A DNA stretch of 64,000 nt from Cytospora piceicola. Its lineage: Eukaryota; Ascomycota; Sordariomycetes; Diaporthales; Cytosporaceae. Shown here in pieces: positions 12,191 to 21,358 of this stretch. A program made the translations under genes and the position numbers. Location: the NCBI GenBank assembly GCA_023375675.1, contig JALQBC010000002.1:1860001-1924000 (forward strand), written 5' to 3'. Every line of letters starts with the position of its first letter. Position 1 is the stretch's first letter. The notes under the pieces were generated by a model that was given only the letters and a program-made list of their open reading frames with translations, did not search any database and was not told where the DNA came from.

Positions 12191-12919
12191 ATGTCTCTGC
12201 ACTGTAAGTTTTCGACCTAAATACTACACCAAAGATACTATCTACGCACCTAGAACACATCAGCTGACAAGACTCGGTGACAAAACAGACCTCCCTCCCG
12301 TCAAGCCCTCGGCCATTGCCCTGGGTACCGTCTTCAACCAGACCATCGAGACCGCTGTCTTGACACCCCTCTTCGGCCAGAGCTACCAGCGGGCCAAGAT
12401 TTCCAACTCTAAGGAGGAGTTCATCCGCTCAAAGGAGGCCACCTCGGCCGCCGTTGCCTGGGGCACCACTGTGAGTCCCACCGTCCCTTGTTCTATCCCA
12501 TCTTTGGTTTGACCTGTTACTGACTGGAATTCAACCATCTAGTTCGCCGGATCTGCCCTCCAGAGTTACGGTGTTGGCGCTTTGATCAATGCCACCGGAA
12601 CTCTCAGCTACAAGGGCGCCGCATACCTCGGCGGCCTCATCTTCATGGCCACCTCTGCCCCAACTGTAAGTCCACGCATCCCGACTCCATTCCCATGGTC
12701 ACAGGCCATGGACCAAATTTACTGCTTGTCCACAAAACAGCAGTCTGTGGAAGATTTGATCTGGTTGCTAATATCAGTTCGCAGGTCATTGCTCAAGTCT
12801 TCCAAGAGAAGCGACCTCTCGAGACCATTGGTGTCTCAGTTGTTGCCAAGGTCTTCGAGACCGTCGGCCTGGCGTGCTTCCTCACCTGGTGGGGCACCCG
12901 GACGAACCCTTTCGAGTAA
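12191..12919 (+). CDS. Small membrane protein of the DUF1761 type
   Basis: The four-exon model is 12191-12203, 12289-12470, 12543-12665 and 12785-12919, with GT-AG introns 12204-12288 (GTAAGT), 12471-12542 (GTGAGT) and 12666-12784 (GTAAGT). The predicted product is 150 aa. It begins MSLHYLPPVKPSAIALGTVF and ends FLTWWGTRTNPFE. Hydrophobic segments at roughly residues 65-80, 90-105 and 125-140 suggest an integral membrane protein. The pattern of YLPV start, central small-residue segment and C-terminal WWGTR recalls the DUF1761 family, whose function is unknown. The first exon encodes only four codons plus one base and would be missed by ORF finding. Exon 4 could start at another AG, but the chosen one keeps the frame VIAQVFQEKRPLETIG that fits the family. 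Confidence 0.8.
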
Positions 12920-13486
12920 GGGATTGAGGTGAAGCGAATAATGATCTTAAGGGAAGGAATGGAACGGAGTTCAAGGATGAATTAATACCTGGTTACGGAA
13001 CGAGGTTCACTTAGGCGTAGGCATAGCCTGCCTATCGGCTGGAATAATGAAAAATCCGGTCAAACAATCCTGAATTCTCATGGCTGGAGTGAGGTTCTGA
13101 CCTATTTGCCGACCTTGAAATGTTCGTGGAGAAGCGTCGCCCCGGGCATAAGCGGTTCGAGTAGCTCGTCTTTGGTTGTGACATTTCAATACTTCCATAA
13201 GCTGCAGGTCCGACTGTGCCTGCGACTGCGACTGCGAAACGACTACAGTACGACTGTGACCGCGTTGCACTATAATGATGTGAAATGCAATGCCATTTTC
13301 ATGCCATTTCTGCCACCGTCACCAAGAAGACGAGCGGGGGAACATACCGCCCCGAGCCCCCTGTTTCAGTACACTTAAGCCCGTACGCCTATAAACGCCG
13401 CCTTGAATTACGCCTGGTATCCCCTTATTTTTGTCTTTTCGATGGACCTCAACTCGACACGCCAGATCTGTCTTGGGCCAGACGCT
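12920..13486. other. Short convergent spacer
   Basis: This 567-bp spacer lies between the stop of the DUF1761-type gene and the stop of NHP2, which converge. It includes a short GCGACT-like run near 13,220-13,240. No gene or RNA was recognised. Confidence 0.5.
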
Positions 13487-14352
13487 CTATCCCTGGATCA
13501 CAGTCTTCATCTGCTTCTCGTACTCCTTGTGCGCCAGCTTCAGCAGCTCCTTGTAGGCGTCGCCGTAGCTAGCACCATCGTCATCATCATCCTCGTCCGC
13601 TTCCGCAGTTTTCTTGACGGCCTTGCCCTCCTTGCCCTTCTCCTGTATGAACACCACCGACGTGGGCCGCTTGGTCTTTGCGGCGCTGCCGAGCTCCAGG
13701 CGCGACTTGACGAACAGGTATGGCACGTTGTGCTCCTCGCAGTAGATGGGAAGGTGCATGATGACCTCGTCGGGGGAGATGTCGCCGGCGATGATGGCGA
13801 TGCCGGGAACCTGGTCTGCGTTGGCCGGGGTCTTGAGGGCGGTCTTGCGGAGGGCCTTGTTGACCTCCTTGACACCACGCTGCAGGGCGCCTGCTTTCCG
13901 GGCTGGATAGACGAGGTCAAGGTTAGCCAGGGTTCGTCTTTCTGCGGATTGAATTGACAGGGAGGAAGGAGTGGTATGCCAAACGTACCCTTCTTGATGG
14001 TCTTGTAAATCTTCTTGTGTCCCTTGGCATCGGCCAGGGGAAGGGCGAAGTACACCAATTGGGTCTTGACCTCGGGGTTCTTGATGTCCTCGATGTCAGA
14101 GCCGGGGTGGTCGTCTTCATCGTCCGCCTTTGCTACTGATGCTGCGACGTCTGCTTGCAGTTGGCCATCGAGGGCCTGGACGACCTTGGCCTTCAGCTTC
14201 TCCTTGTCGGCCTTCTTGTCCTTCTTGTCCTTCTTGTCCTTCTTGGACTTGCTGACGCCATCGCTCTCACTCCTCTTCTTCTCCTTCTTCTCCTTCTTGT
14301 CCTTCTTGGAGATGTCCTTGGACTTTATCTTGACTTCCTCCTCGGTTGCCAT
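13487..14352 (-). CDS. NHP2: H/ACA ribonucleoprotein subunit Nhp2 (L7Ae family)
   Basis: Nhp2 is a core protein of H/ACA snoRNPs, which guide pseudouridylation of rRNA in the nucleolus with Cbf5, Nop10 and Gar1. Exon 1 is 14352-13989, the intron 13988-13891 (GTACGT...CAG, phase 1), exon 2 13890-13487; the product is 255 aa. The join gives IKKGGALQRGVKEVNKALRK, the start of the L7Ae/L30e RNA-binding fold. ADQVPGIAIIAGDISPDEVI and LPIYCEEHNVPYLFVKSRLE are characteristic. The N-terminal ~70 residues are an unusually long run of Lys/Asp/Glu (KKDKKEKKEKKR and KSKKDKKDKKDKK), likely a nucleolar/RNA-binding extension and disordered. Yeast Nhp2 is shorter (~156 aa); fungal homologues often carry such tails. 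An acidic EDDDDDG run lies near the C-terminus. Confidence 0.92.
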
Positions 14353-14921
14353 TGTCGCGGATATGTTGAGCCGGGATACTTCGGTTGGTGCCTTGAGAGA
14401 ACTGGAGGGTTGCTGGAGTGGCAATGCTTGGGTCACGTAGAACAGGCGACGTCGACAATGCTGTGGAGAAGAGTATGGAGGATGGTTTGGTATGGAACGT
14501 GGTGTGTGGTAACCGTTCTTCCACCGTGTGTTCTGGCGACGCGATGAAGAGAGCCGCTCGAAACTTTTTCATGATTCCCCTTTGCGACTAGCGCCCGAGA
14601 GTTATTCCAGCCCCGGGTGGGACAATTTTGCTCTCAGCTTGTACTGAGTACATGGTTTGGGGTGTGGAGTCAGCCCTTCCGCGGTCCGAAAATACCTTGC
14701 GTCAGGACAAGTGCATATGTACTGAGTACATTACCTGGAAAAAAGTACGTACCGCTGCACTCATCGTCCGCCCGGGCGTGGATATCTACATCCAAAGGCA
14801 GCGTGCAACGACAGCAGGGACAGGTAATGTACTGATCACGCATGCTCCACCATTCAATTGTTAATCACATCAGACCCACTACCTCTGGGGAGCACAGTGG
14901 GTTACACACGTATATATCTAC

Positions 14922-14957
<36 letters not shown>

Positions 14958-15508
14958 TGGAAGGTGAGTATGTATAGCCCGGCTGAGCGTCCCTGGAACA
15001 ACAGTTCGCAGACAACCGCCGTCGTCCTGCTTGGGGCAGAGACTCGCGAGACTATGCTAGACTCGAGACAACCTGTAGTGCATGATCTTCTATATTTTGG
15101 GTGAGCCCCAGCATGAAATCAATTGTTTCGAAACATTAATACCAGTTTCACTTACGCTCATCCCTGTCCCCCGGGGCTGGATCTGTTACAGTATGGAGGG
15201 GACTCAGGTTCCTCATGTCGAAAAACTGTCGACTACAGCAGAATGGCTGGGAACTAGAACTTCTTGGGTATTGATGGAAGTCCATGCTATGTCAGTCCTG
15301 TTAAGATAACATCTCACACGGTGCTTGCTATAAGTCTGCCTGTCGGTCGGGCACTTGCTGGAGACGGTTTCCCTCGACACTCCGTTTTCCATGTCACAGC
15401 TGGCACTGGGACATTGGCTCTGAAAAGTGAACATATCTGCGCTCATTTTTTCATTCTTCTAATTAACCGTTCGTTACATCGCTCGTTCAGTCACACGAAC
15501 TGCTCAGG
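14353..15508. other. Divergent intergenic region; no gene seen
   Basis: This 1.16-kb spacer lies between the start of NHP2 (-) and the rhodopsin-domain gene (+), so it should hold both promoters. It carries a TA/TG microsatellite at 14,921-14,957. Small frames on both strands show no recognisable protein. Confidence 0.5.
14921..14957 (+). repeat. (TA)n(TG)n microsatellite
   Basis: A compound dinucleotide run: about six TA units pass directly into about a dozen TG units. It lies in the spacer upstream of NHP2 and outside any coding region. It retains TpG, unlike the RIP-mutated block further right. Confidence 0.9.
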
Positions 15509-16617
15509 ATGGCCACAATTGCGTCTGAATATCTGGCAGGTGTTCTGGAGCCCGAAAATTCGCTGCTGCGATATTTGGAGTCACCATGGCCTTTACCGTT
15601 CTCTCGACAAACGCCGTTGGCTTGCGAACTTGGGCGAGGCGTCGACAATTTGGTCAGGACGATTTCCTCATGTGTATGGCGCTGGTATGTCTCCCCATCT
15701 AGTCCTTTGACTTGCACAACGGTGGGAAGAGACTCTAGTGCTGATATTTTTGCCATAGGTCGTCAACTTGGTACACAATGCTGTTGTGATGCATGGTACA
15801 TTTGTCGGCATCGGGTCTCCGGATTCAAAGCTCAATACTGAACTGGTCACCGAGGGCAAGAAGGCAAGCCATTGTCCCCTCGTTAACCCGGCCGCTGCAC
15901 AGCTAACCAACGGCGACACAGTATCTCTTCCTCTGGCAGATTTTCTACACAATCGACCTCGTCTTGATAAAGACAAGCATTCTCACTGCCATTAAGCGGA
16001 TGGACAAGGAAAAGCGATTCGTCTACGTCCTCTGTGGGCTCATCGTCCTGGTCAGCGTCCTAAGCATTGCCGCCGTCATCACTTTATTGGCGAAATGCCA
16101 ACCTATCCAGGCGAATTGGAATGGCACTGGTACTTGTGAGAACTCAAAGGTGTTCGCTGCCCTTGCCAAGACTGCATACGTGTTTGATGTGCTGTCCGAC
16201 CTTGTCATGGCTTCCATTTCAACGTTACTTCTTTGGGCCCCTGAGATGCGTCTCGGGTCGAAGGTTTTGACGGGATTGGCTCTGGGTCTTGGTATCGTGT
16301 GAGTCCAGCACTGCTGCATCTTTCACCTGTTTCCCAGTTTACCTCATCAATCAGACTGACGAGTCTTGCCGTGAAACAGAGCCTCAGTCGCATCTGTCCT
16401 TCGCACGGTATATACCGACGCGTACAGCTCAGGTGATAACTACCTCTACAATACCGGGAAAATCGTATTGTGGACCGTTGTGGAATGTGGAATAGGCATT
16501 ATTGCTGGCTCCTTGCCAATGCTGGGCTTCTATTCAAAAACTTGCAACACGGACAAGAAATGGGAGAACTTAGAATTCCAGTATGGGCAAGATGAGCCCA
16601 GAGAGCCCTGGAGATGA
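15509..16617 (+). CDS. Rhodopsin-domain integral membrane protein, probable frameshift near the start
   Basis: This belongs to the fungal rhodopsin-domain family (multi-TM, often Pth11-like; mostly of unknown function). From ATG 15586 the model is 15586-15684, 15759-15863, 15922-16298 and 16380-16617. Introns are 15685-15758 (GTATGT...TAG), 15864-15921 (GC-AG: GCAAGC...CAG) and 16299-16379 (GTGAGT...CAG). Family marks are LRTWARRRQFGQDDFLMCMA, YLFLWQIFYTIDLVLIKTSI, CQPIQANWN, SDLVMASISTLLLWAPEMRL and LWTVVECGIGIIAGSLPML, covering several membrane helices. A likely true start, MATIASEYLA at 15509, is in a different frame; the two frames meet within about 15,536-15,565, too short for an intron. 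So either the gene has a 1-nt indel or the protein starts at 15586 with a shortened N-terminus. The C-terminal tail after GSLPML is short for the family. An intron starting near 16580 is an alternative. Confidence 0.7.
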
Positions 16618-17116
16618 ACATAGGGAGAACGGCAGCAACTCGAGTTCAACGGTTCGTAGATACGAAAGACAAGTTACAACAGCCACAACAACCACAACCT
16701 CTCTCCTACCTGTAGACAAAATACCAGTGGGTATCCGCTCACGAGTAAGATGAATTTGGACCACGCAGTATTCTACTACCCTTTTGAGAACGGTAGAGCT
16801 TACTCATAATTAACCACAGCTGTCCAAGCGCAACAACCAGCAGATATTCGCCTTCCCTTTCTTGGGGGTTATTGATGTATAACCTGTATCGTTGTGCCAA
16901 GCCCTGAACCCCAACGTTTCACTGCTTCTCTCACACTGGATGGTTTGGCTCTTCTGGATTCTCAACTCTCCTCTACTCGATTACTGCTCATTTCGGTCTA
17001 ACTCGGGACCTATAATACTGGTCTCTCGAAAGAAAAGAAAATAAGAAGGAAAAGACAACCGGAGAATAAACAACAGAGAAATATAAACCTGCAGTAGGGT
17101 TCGCAAAAATCCGACA
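16618..17116. other. Intergenic, no gene seen
   Basis: About 500 bp lie between the stop of the rhodopsin-domain gene and the remains of the AAA-ATPase gene, which converge. Part of the first ~150 bp could belong to an unrecognised 3' exon of the former. Composition becomes slightly more AT-rich than in the genes to the left. Nothing else was recognised. Confidence 0.4.
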
Positions 17117-17118
17117 GA

Positions 17119-18527
17119 TCATCTAATTTCACCGGGTGTTCGTCCGCTTGGTTCGTTTTGGATCGGCGATAGGCCGGTTGATGGTGCACCTCCGTCCGAT
17201 GACGGGTTTTGGAAGGACTGTACACCCGGGATTATACTGGAGTCCTCCCCAGAATACATCAGTCGACCGTTGCTGTTGTTGAGATTCACACCACGCTGGC
17301 CTAAGTGCTGTTGTGAAAGCTGCTGGCTGTGCCCCATCTGGATAGAGTTGGTGTTTCCCCAGAACTGAGCTCCAGGAAGGTATTAGGTTGGGGTTTGTAC
17401 CTTCAGGACCGTAGAAGCCTCTCTAGGTAGGGCCTCCTGGCTGTTGAACCTGATATACTTGGCGGATTGGTGATTGCATTGCTGTAGTAAAATTGTTCGA
17501 GGCTTGCTGAGGCCAGGCATTATATGTTGGCTGGCTTTGGCTCCCCTCCCTCATTTGTCCCCATACCTGCCCTAGATCGGTGAGCTCTTTCAAAGCTCGT
17601 GCACTTTCGCGGGCTCGGAGTCCCGCTTCCCTCGCCTTTTCCTCGGCAGACACGCCGTAGAGCTCTGCGAGGCACTTCGTGAGCTCTAGATACGAGCTGG
17701 TAACCCTTTTGAAGTCGTCGACGCGAAGCTTGACTTCTGCATTTGGGTCCAGGACTTTCTCGTGACTGCCCCCTTGTGCTGTAAACTCGGCCAATGCCAA
17801 TGCTGTCTGGCAGGCGTTTCTGATCTGCCGCCCATTCCACCTGGCTTTTGGGTGCTTGTCATAATGATCCAATGCAGCAACCGCAATATCCACTTTATCG
17901 ATCTCGACTTTCCTTCCGTTGTGCTGAAAACGCTCTTCGATCATGTTTAGGTTCAGAAGAAATATCGCCTTGGTCGAGTCTCTATCGAGGGCAGGATAAT
18001 ATAGGCTGATATAGATACGTGATGTGAATACTTTATCGAGGTTACCGATACGATTAGTGGTAAGAAATAAAATCCCGGTGTAGTACTCTAAAACTCTTAG
18101 GAAGACTATAAGTATAATAAGGGTAGCGGGTTATAGTTTTTAAGGCTGAAAACAGCGGTTGATAAACCTGCGACTAGGCCGTTCCTAGAAAAGTCCTCTG
18201 TTCTCTTGGCAAAAAAGATATCTGCTTTATCGAGAAGCAGAATGTAACCCTACCGGCTAGCAAGAGTGAAGTGCGTGTCCAAAGCCTCTTCGACTTCTTT
18301 TGCCGTATTACCGAGGTCGCCTAGGATAAGATTACATATCAGTCTAGCTGCCAGCAATTGACTGGAACGATGTAATCTCGTACCGTATGTTATCTGGAAT
18401 AATGATCTCTTGAAAGTTCCGCGACGCCCTCTAATAGCAACACGTGTTAGACCTAGCACTGAAGTCCCTCGTGTTCCTCACAGCTTGTATAAGTACCTAC
18501 TAGCAGTACTGGGTTTTCCCACGCCTG
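17119..18527 (-). pseudogene. AAA-family ATPase, 5'-truncated and mutated
   Basis: This is the C-terminal half of a fungal AAA ATPase of the large type (N-terminal domain plus one AAA module), reading leftward. Recognisable pieces are: Walker A remnant GVGKPSTA (about 18,525-18,500; the usual Thr is Pro); ITYGDLGN split by an intron (GTACGA...CTAG); EVEEALDTHFTLASR; then an in-frame TAG (18,252-18,250) where the family has Trp; Walker B as LLLDKADIFF (Glu to Lys); RNGLVA/VFLRVLEYYTGILFLTTNR across another intron, giving sensor 1; FTSRIYISLYYPALDRDSTK; and the lid region ARWNGRQIRNACQTALALAEF within a clean 173-codon frame (17944-17423). A Gln/Pro-rich tail continues in shifted frames to about 17,119 (GHSQQLSQQHLGQRG, GVQSFQNPSSDGGAP). 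No sequence 5' of Walker A is recognised, so the gene is truncated. The nonsense and Walker B changes are C-to-T at CpA on the plus strand, as RIP makes. Confidence 0.8.
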
Positions 18528-20868
18528 TCATCCATCTTCTCAGTAGACTTCTGCATGCCAGACAATCTTTCTTGTAAATATACGGGTTTTATTGGTGACA
18601 GTTGACTGGTTTCCTGCACCGGAACCCTGCTGCTGGCCACGCTGGAATATTTGTAGTCTCGTCACCCTTAACGTGAGATAGGTGCGAAGCCCTGCATTGA
18701 GTAATTATGGGAAGATGCGTCCCGGAAATCTCCTTCATTGTGTCGGATGTAGGAGGACCACAATCCTTCGAGCGAGGGTATCTTATATGCCCGCTGCCGG
18801 GTTGGTCATACGCTTCAGTGGCTGGATTTACCTTCCCATCCTTGTCGTCAGTTATGGCGAGTTGAAATAGTGGATCGGTCAAGACGTAGGGATTCATCGC
18901 AAGAACATATATGTGATGAGTTGGACCCAGGGCCTTGTTGCACATGTGCACTTCCTCGCATGCCGTTCAAACGTTGCAGGGCTGGACTATTGCTGACGGA
19001 TAACTCGGCGTGTACTTAAAGCAACGCCACTATGCAGTGTGCGTTGTAGGCTGTAACTTGGTTCTTCCTCAGCCGAATGCTCAATTGTCCCTGTCTATAA
19101 ATCTACTTAGGTCCACCTACTCCCAAGCTTCCTAGTTGCTCTGTGTTATACCATAACATCCAACTAATATAACTAATATCTCTCATCTAAACAGACCCCT
19201 TCATGCCACTCTGGCATCTATCCACTACCAAAGATATCGGCGAGTGACTAGCTCGGACGCTGTTCCAACTCAGAAACCTAAAACAACCTGATGGCAAGGT
19301 ATTTAGATAGATCTGCCCGATTCCTCCCTAGTGTGGCGATAATATAGCCAACTGGCGTCGCCTATATGTGGACAAGTTACAAGCAGTAATCAATGAGTAA
19401 ACTCAAGCTGTGAATAAAGTGTGCACAATGCCCGCTACTAGGTCGAAAGAAATAGAGGTATCTTAAAATTGGAAGCTTGGCATTCGTGTCGAAACGTAAG
19501 CCTAGTAAACGTGTCTGTCACGTTCAGACCGACAGGATGCTAAAAGCACTAGCACGTTTGGTCCAGTGGTAGGGGGAGGTATATATAAGCTCAGCATAAA
19601 CGCCCCAGGTGCCTGAACTTCAGTCCTATGCAAGCCTGTCTTGCGCAACTTTGAATCCTTTGGCGTGATTCCTTCCAGTTATATCTGTGTGAATGGACCA
19701 AATACATGGTTCAGAATAACTCAGGACCATCTTTCGCTACTAGTCGCCTGCAATCGACTCCATCGATAACCATCTTCCCAGAAGTCAGACAGCCTTTGTC
19801 CGTTCCGCGCTAGATTTGTATCTGGAGGAGACAGACGATACCAACGGACGATCGAGAAAAGTTTACGAAAAACTACAGACATATGGAGTAACCCTGTTTC
19901 TGGCTTGGTTAAGTTGGTTCCCGATGTACACCCAAATATTACTCCAGTTATAGGGGCCATCAGGGTTCTTCTGGAGGCAGGTTTCCCCTAAGAGGCGATG
20001 GCCCAAAGTCGTGCTTAAAAGCAGCTGTCATTGACAATATATTTTGCACGCTGCTCAAGTGCTGAGACGGCGGCGAAAGCGTGACGTATAATTACAAGCG
20101 GTGTTGATACCTAACCTGTTGACCTGTACGCAATGCTTTCAGCTATTGACTATTCGTTGGGACTTTCCCCACGGGATGTCAACCGGCCATCTGTTACTCT
20201 GGTCACGGTAACGCTGCACGCAATTGACCGAACCATTGGCTTCTATATCAATAATATAAGTAGGTTCTATTAAAAATTCAGTTCGGGATTATCTGTTGAG
20301 AACTGAAAAGGAAGAGAGGAACCAAACGCTTAACACTATCTATACCTGGCGAGCATTACGACTGATAATGTAATTTGAAGTTAACAGGGTAATATCTCCG
20401 GTCTTTAAAGGCGCCGACTATAAGAAAGAGTTGCTAGAAAGGTTTAAGGTATGAAGAATGCCAGTAGGCACCGTATCTATAAAGCATATAACTTACATAT
20501 ACACGAAACAAGTGTGCTGGTGGTTCAGATACTGCTAGGTACTGCTGGCCTTCTTAGACCCGTTCCTTTACTGAATCTGAATACTCGTAGCTAACACATT
20601 GATGTTGTGTTTATACATTTGGAAATCTTAACAATACAAAAAGCTGCAGGGGGAAATAACTCAAGAATCAACTGCAGGTGGCTGATAAGACGATAAGAGT
20701 CAAAGAGATGCTTAACGATTGTAGTCAGGAACGTGAAGCTTAGACACTCAAAAGAGAGCAGGAGAGAGCATAGCGGGAACAAAAAAACTATAATAAAGAC
20801 AAATACAACAGGGTACGTCTCCTACTCTACACTCGCCTTACAGTTTGTTTCCATACTTGAACTGGTTA
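18528..20868. other. Transition zone without recognisable genes
   Basis: About 2.3 kb lie between the AAA pseudogene and the first retroelement fragments. Base composition is intermediate and TpG/CpA are still present, so RIP saturation has not reached here. A 120-codon minus frame (18951-18589, MHMCNKALGPTHHIYVLAMN...) and a 79-codon minus frame (19960-19721) have no recognisable homology. They could be decayed gene fragments or chance. A tRNA-Gly-like fragment lies at 19,552-19,573. Confidence 0.4.
19552..19573 (+). other. tRNA-Gly-like 5' fragment (A-box half only)
   Basis: GCACGTTTGGTCCAGTGGTA resembles the acceptor strand, D-arm and A box of a fungal tRNA-Gly. No anticodon stem, B box (GGTTCGANTCC) or 3' acceptor strand follows: the next bases are AGGGGGAGGTATATATAAG. 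So it is at most a truncated relic, possibly left by a retroelement insertion at a tRNA gene, or a chance match. tRNAscan-type folding would decide. Confidence 0.35.
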
Positions 20869-21118
20869 TACCTTCCGTTAGGAAGGTTATTGTTTGTTTT
20901 ACAAGGCGGGCGAGTATATAGAAAGGTATGCCCTTAAGATCTGTAGTACCTGTTTTTATTTCTAACTAGAGAACGGTAGTAGGACCGCCTGCCGAGAAGG
21001 CCTTCCGTTAAGAAGGATCGGAAAATACCTTCCGTTAAGGAGGTTGTTGTTTATACCTTCCGTTAGGAAGGTTGATGTTTATTTTATAAGACGGGCGAGT
21101 ATATAGAAATTATTACCC
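20869..21118. repeat. Mosaic of gypsy-1 LTR end fragments
   Basis: Four short pieces of the gypsy-1 LTR ends are joined head to tail. A reversed 3' end starts at 20,869 (TACCTTCCGTTAGGAAGG... GGCGGGCGAGTATATAGAAA). A forward 5' end follows at about 20,967 (TAGAGAACGG, GGACCGCCTGCCGAGAAGG, AAGGATCGGAA). Then comes a very short reversed 3' end near 21,026, and another at about 21,050-21,112 (ACGGGCGAGTATATAGAAAT). Each reversed piece begins with the palindrome CCTTCCGTTAGGAAGG or a variant. The central LTR, including its CTTA array, is missing from all of them. This marks the left border of the AT-rich block. Confidence 0.75.
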
Positions 21119-21358
21119 TGTTGCACACCTACCGGTAGGTTCGTAGCGAACCTACCTGTAAACGCACCTACGAATTCACTGTATATTTACCGGTAATTCG
21201 GACGGTTAAACGTACGGTAATTATATAGTAAACTTAGGGTAAGTTTACGGTAGGTTTATAAGTCTGTATATAGTTTATAAAAGTACTCGGTTATATAAAG
21301 AAAGAAAAAGAGAGAATTTATTTTTATTATATACTACTATACCGTACCGTTACTATTA
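21119..21358 (+). repeat. Solo LTR, 'L' family copy 1
   Basis: This ~240-bp sequence starts TGTTGCACACCTACCGGTAG and ends near GTACCGTTACTATTA. It is the same sequence as at 58,747-58,985 and, reversed and split, at 50,617-50,683 plus 56,853-57,028. TG at the start and recurrence as isolated ~240-bp units fit a solo LTR of a retrotransposon whose internal part is not in the window. This copy carries more C-to-T/G-to-A changes than the copy at 58.7 kb. No clear target duplication is seen. Confidence 0.75.

Noticed and set aside
13540..14436. 298-codon minus frame over NHP2 with an Arg/Ser/Pro-rich end
   Set aside because: It reads through the NHP2 intron; past the GTACGT donor at 13988 it leaves the family, while splicing restores the L7Ae domain.
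14015..14547. Leu-rich plus-strand frames resembling membrane proteins
   Set aside because: They are antisense to the Lys-rich NHP2 N-terminus; Lys codons read backwards give Leu/Phe runs.
18589..18951. 120-codon minus frame as a secreted or effector-like gene
   Set aside because: No signal peptide, no recognisable domain, and it lies in decayed DNA next to a pseudogene; left as unassigned.
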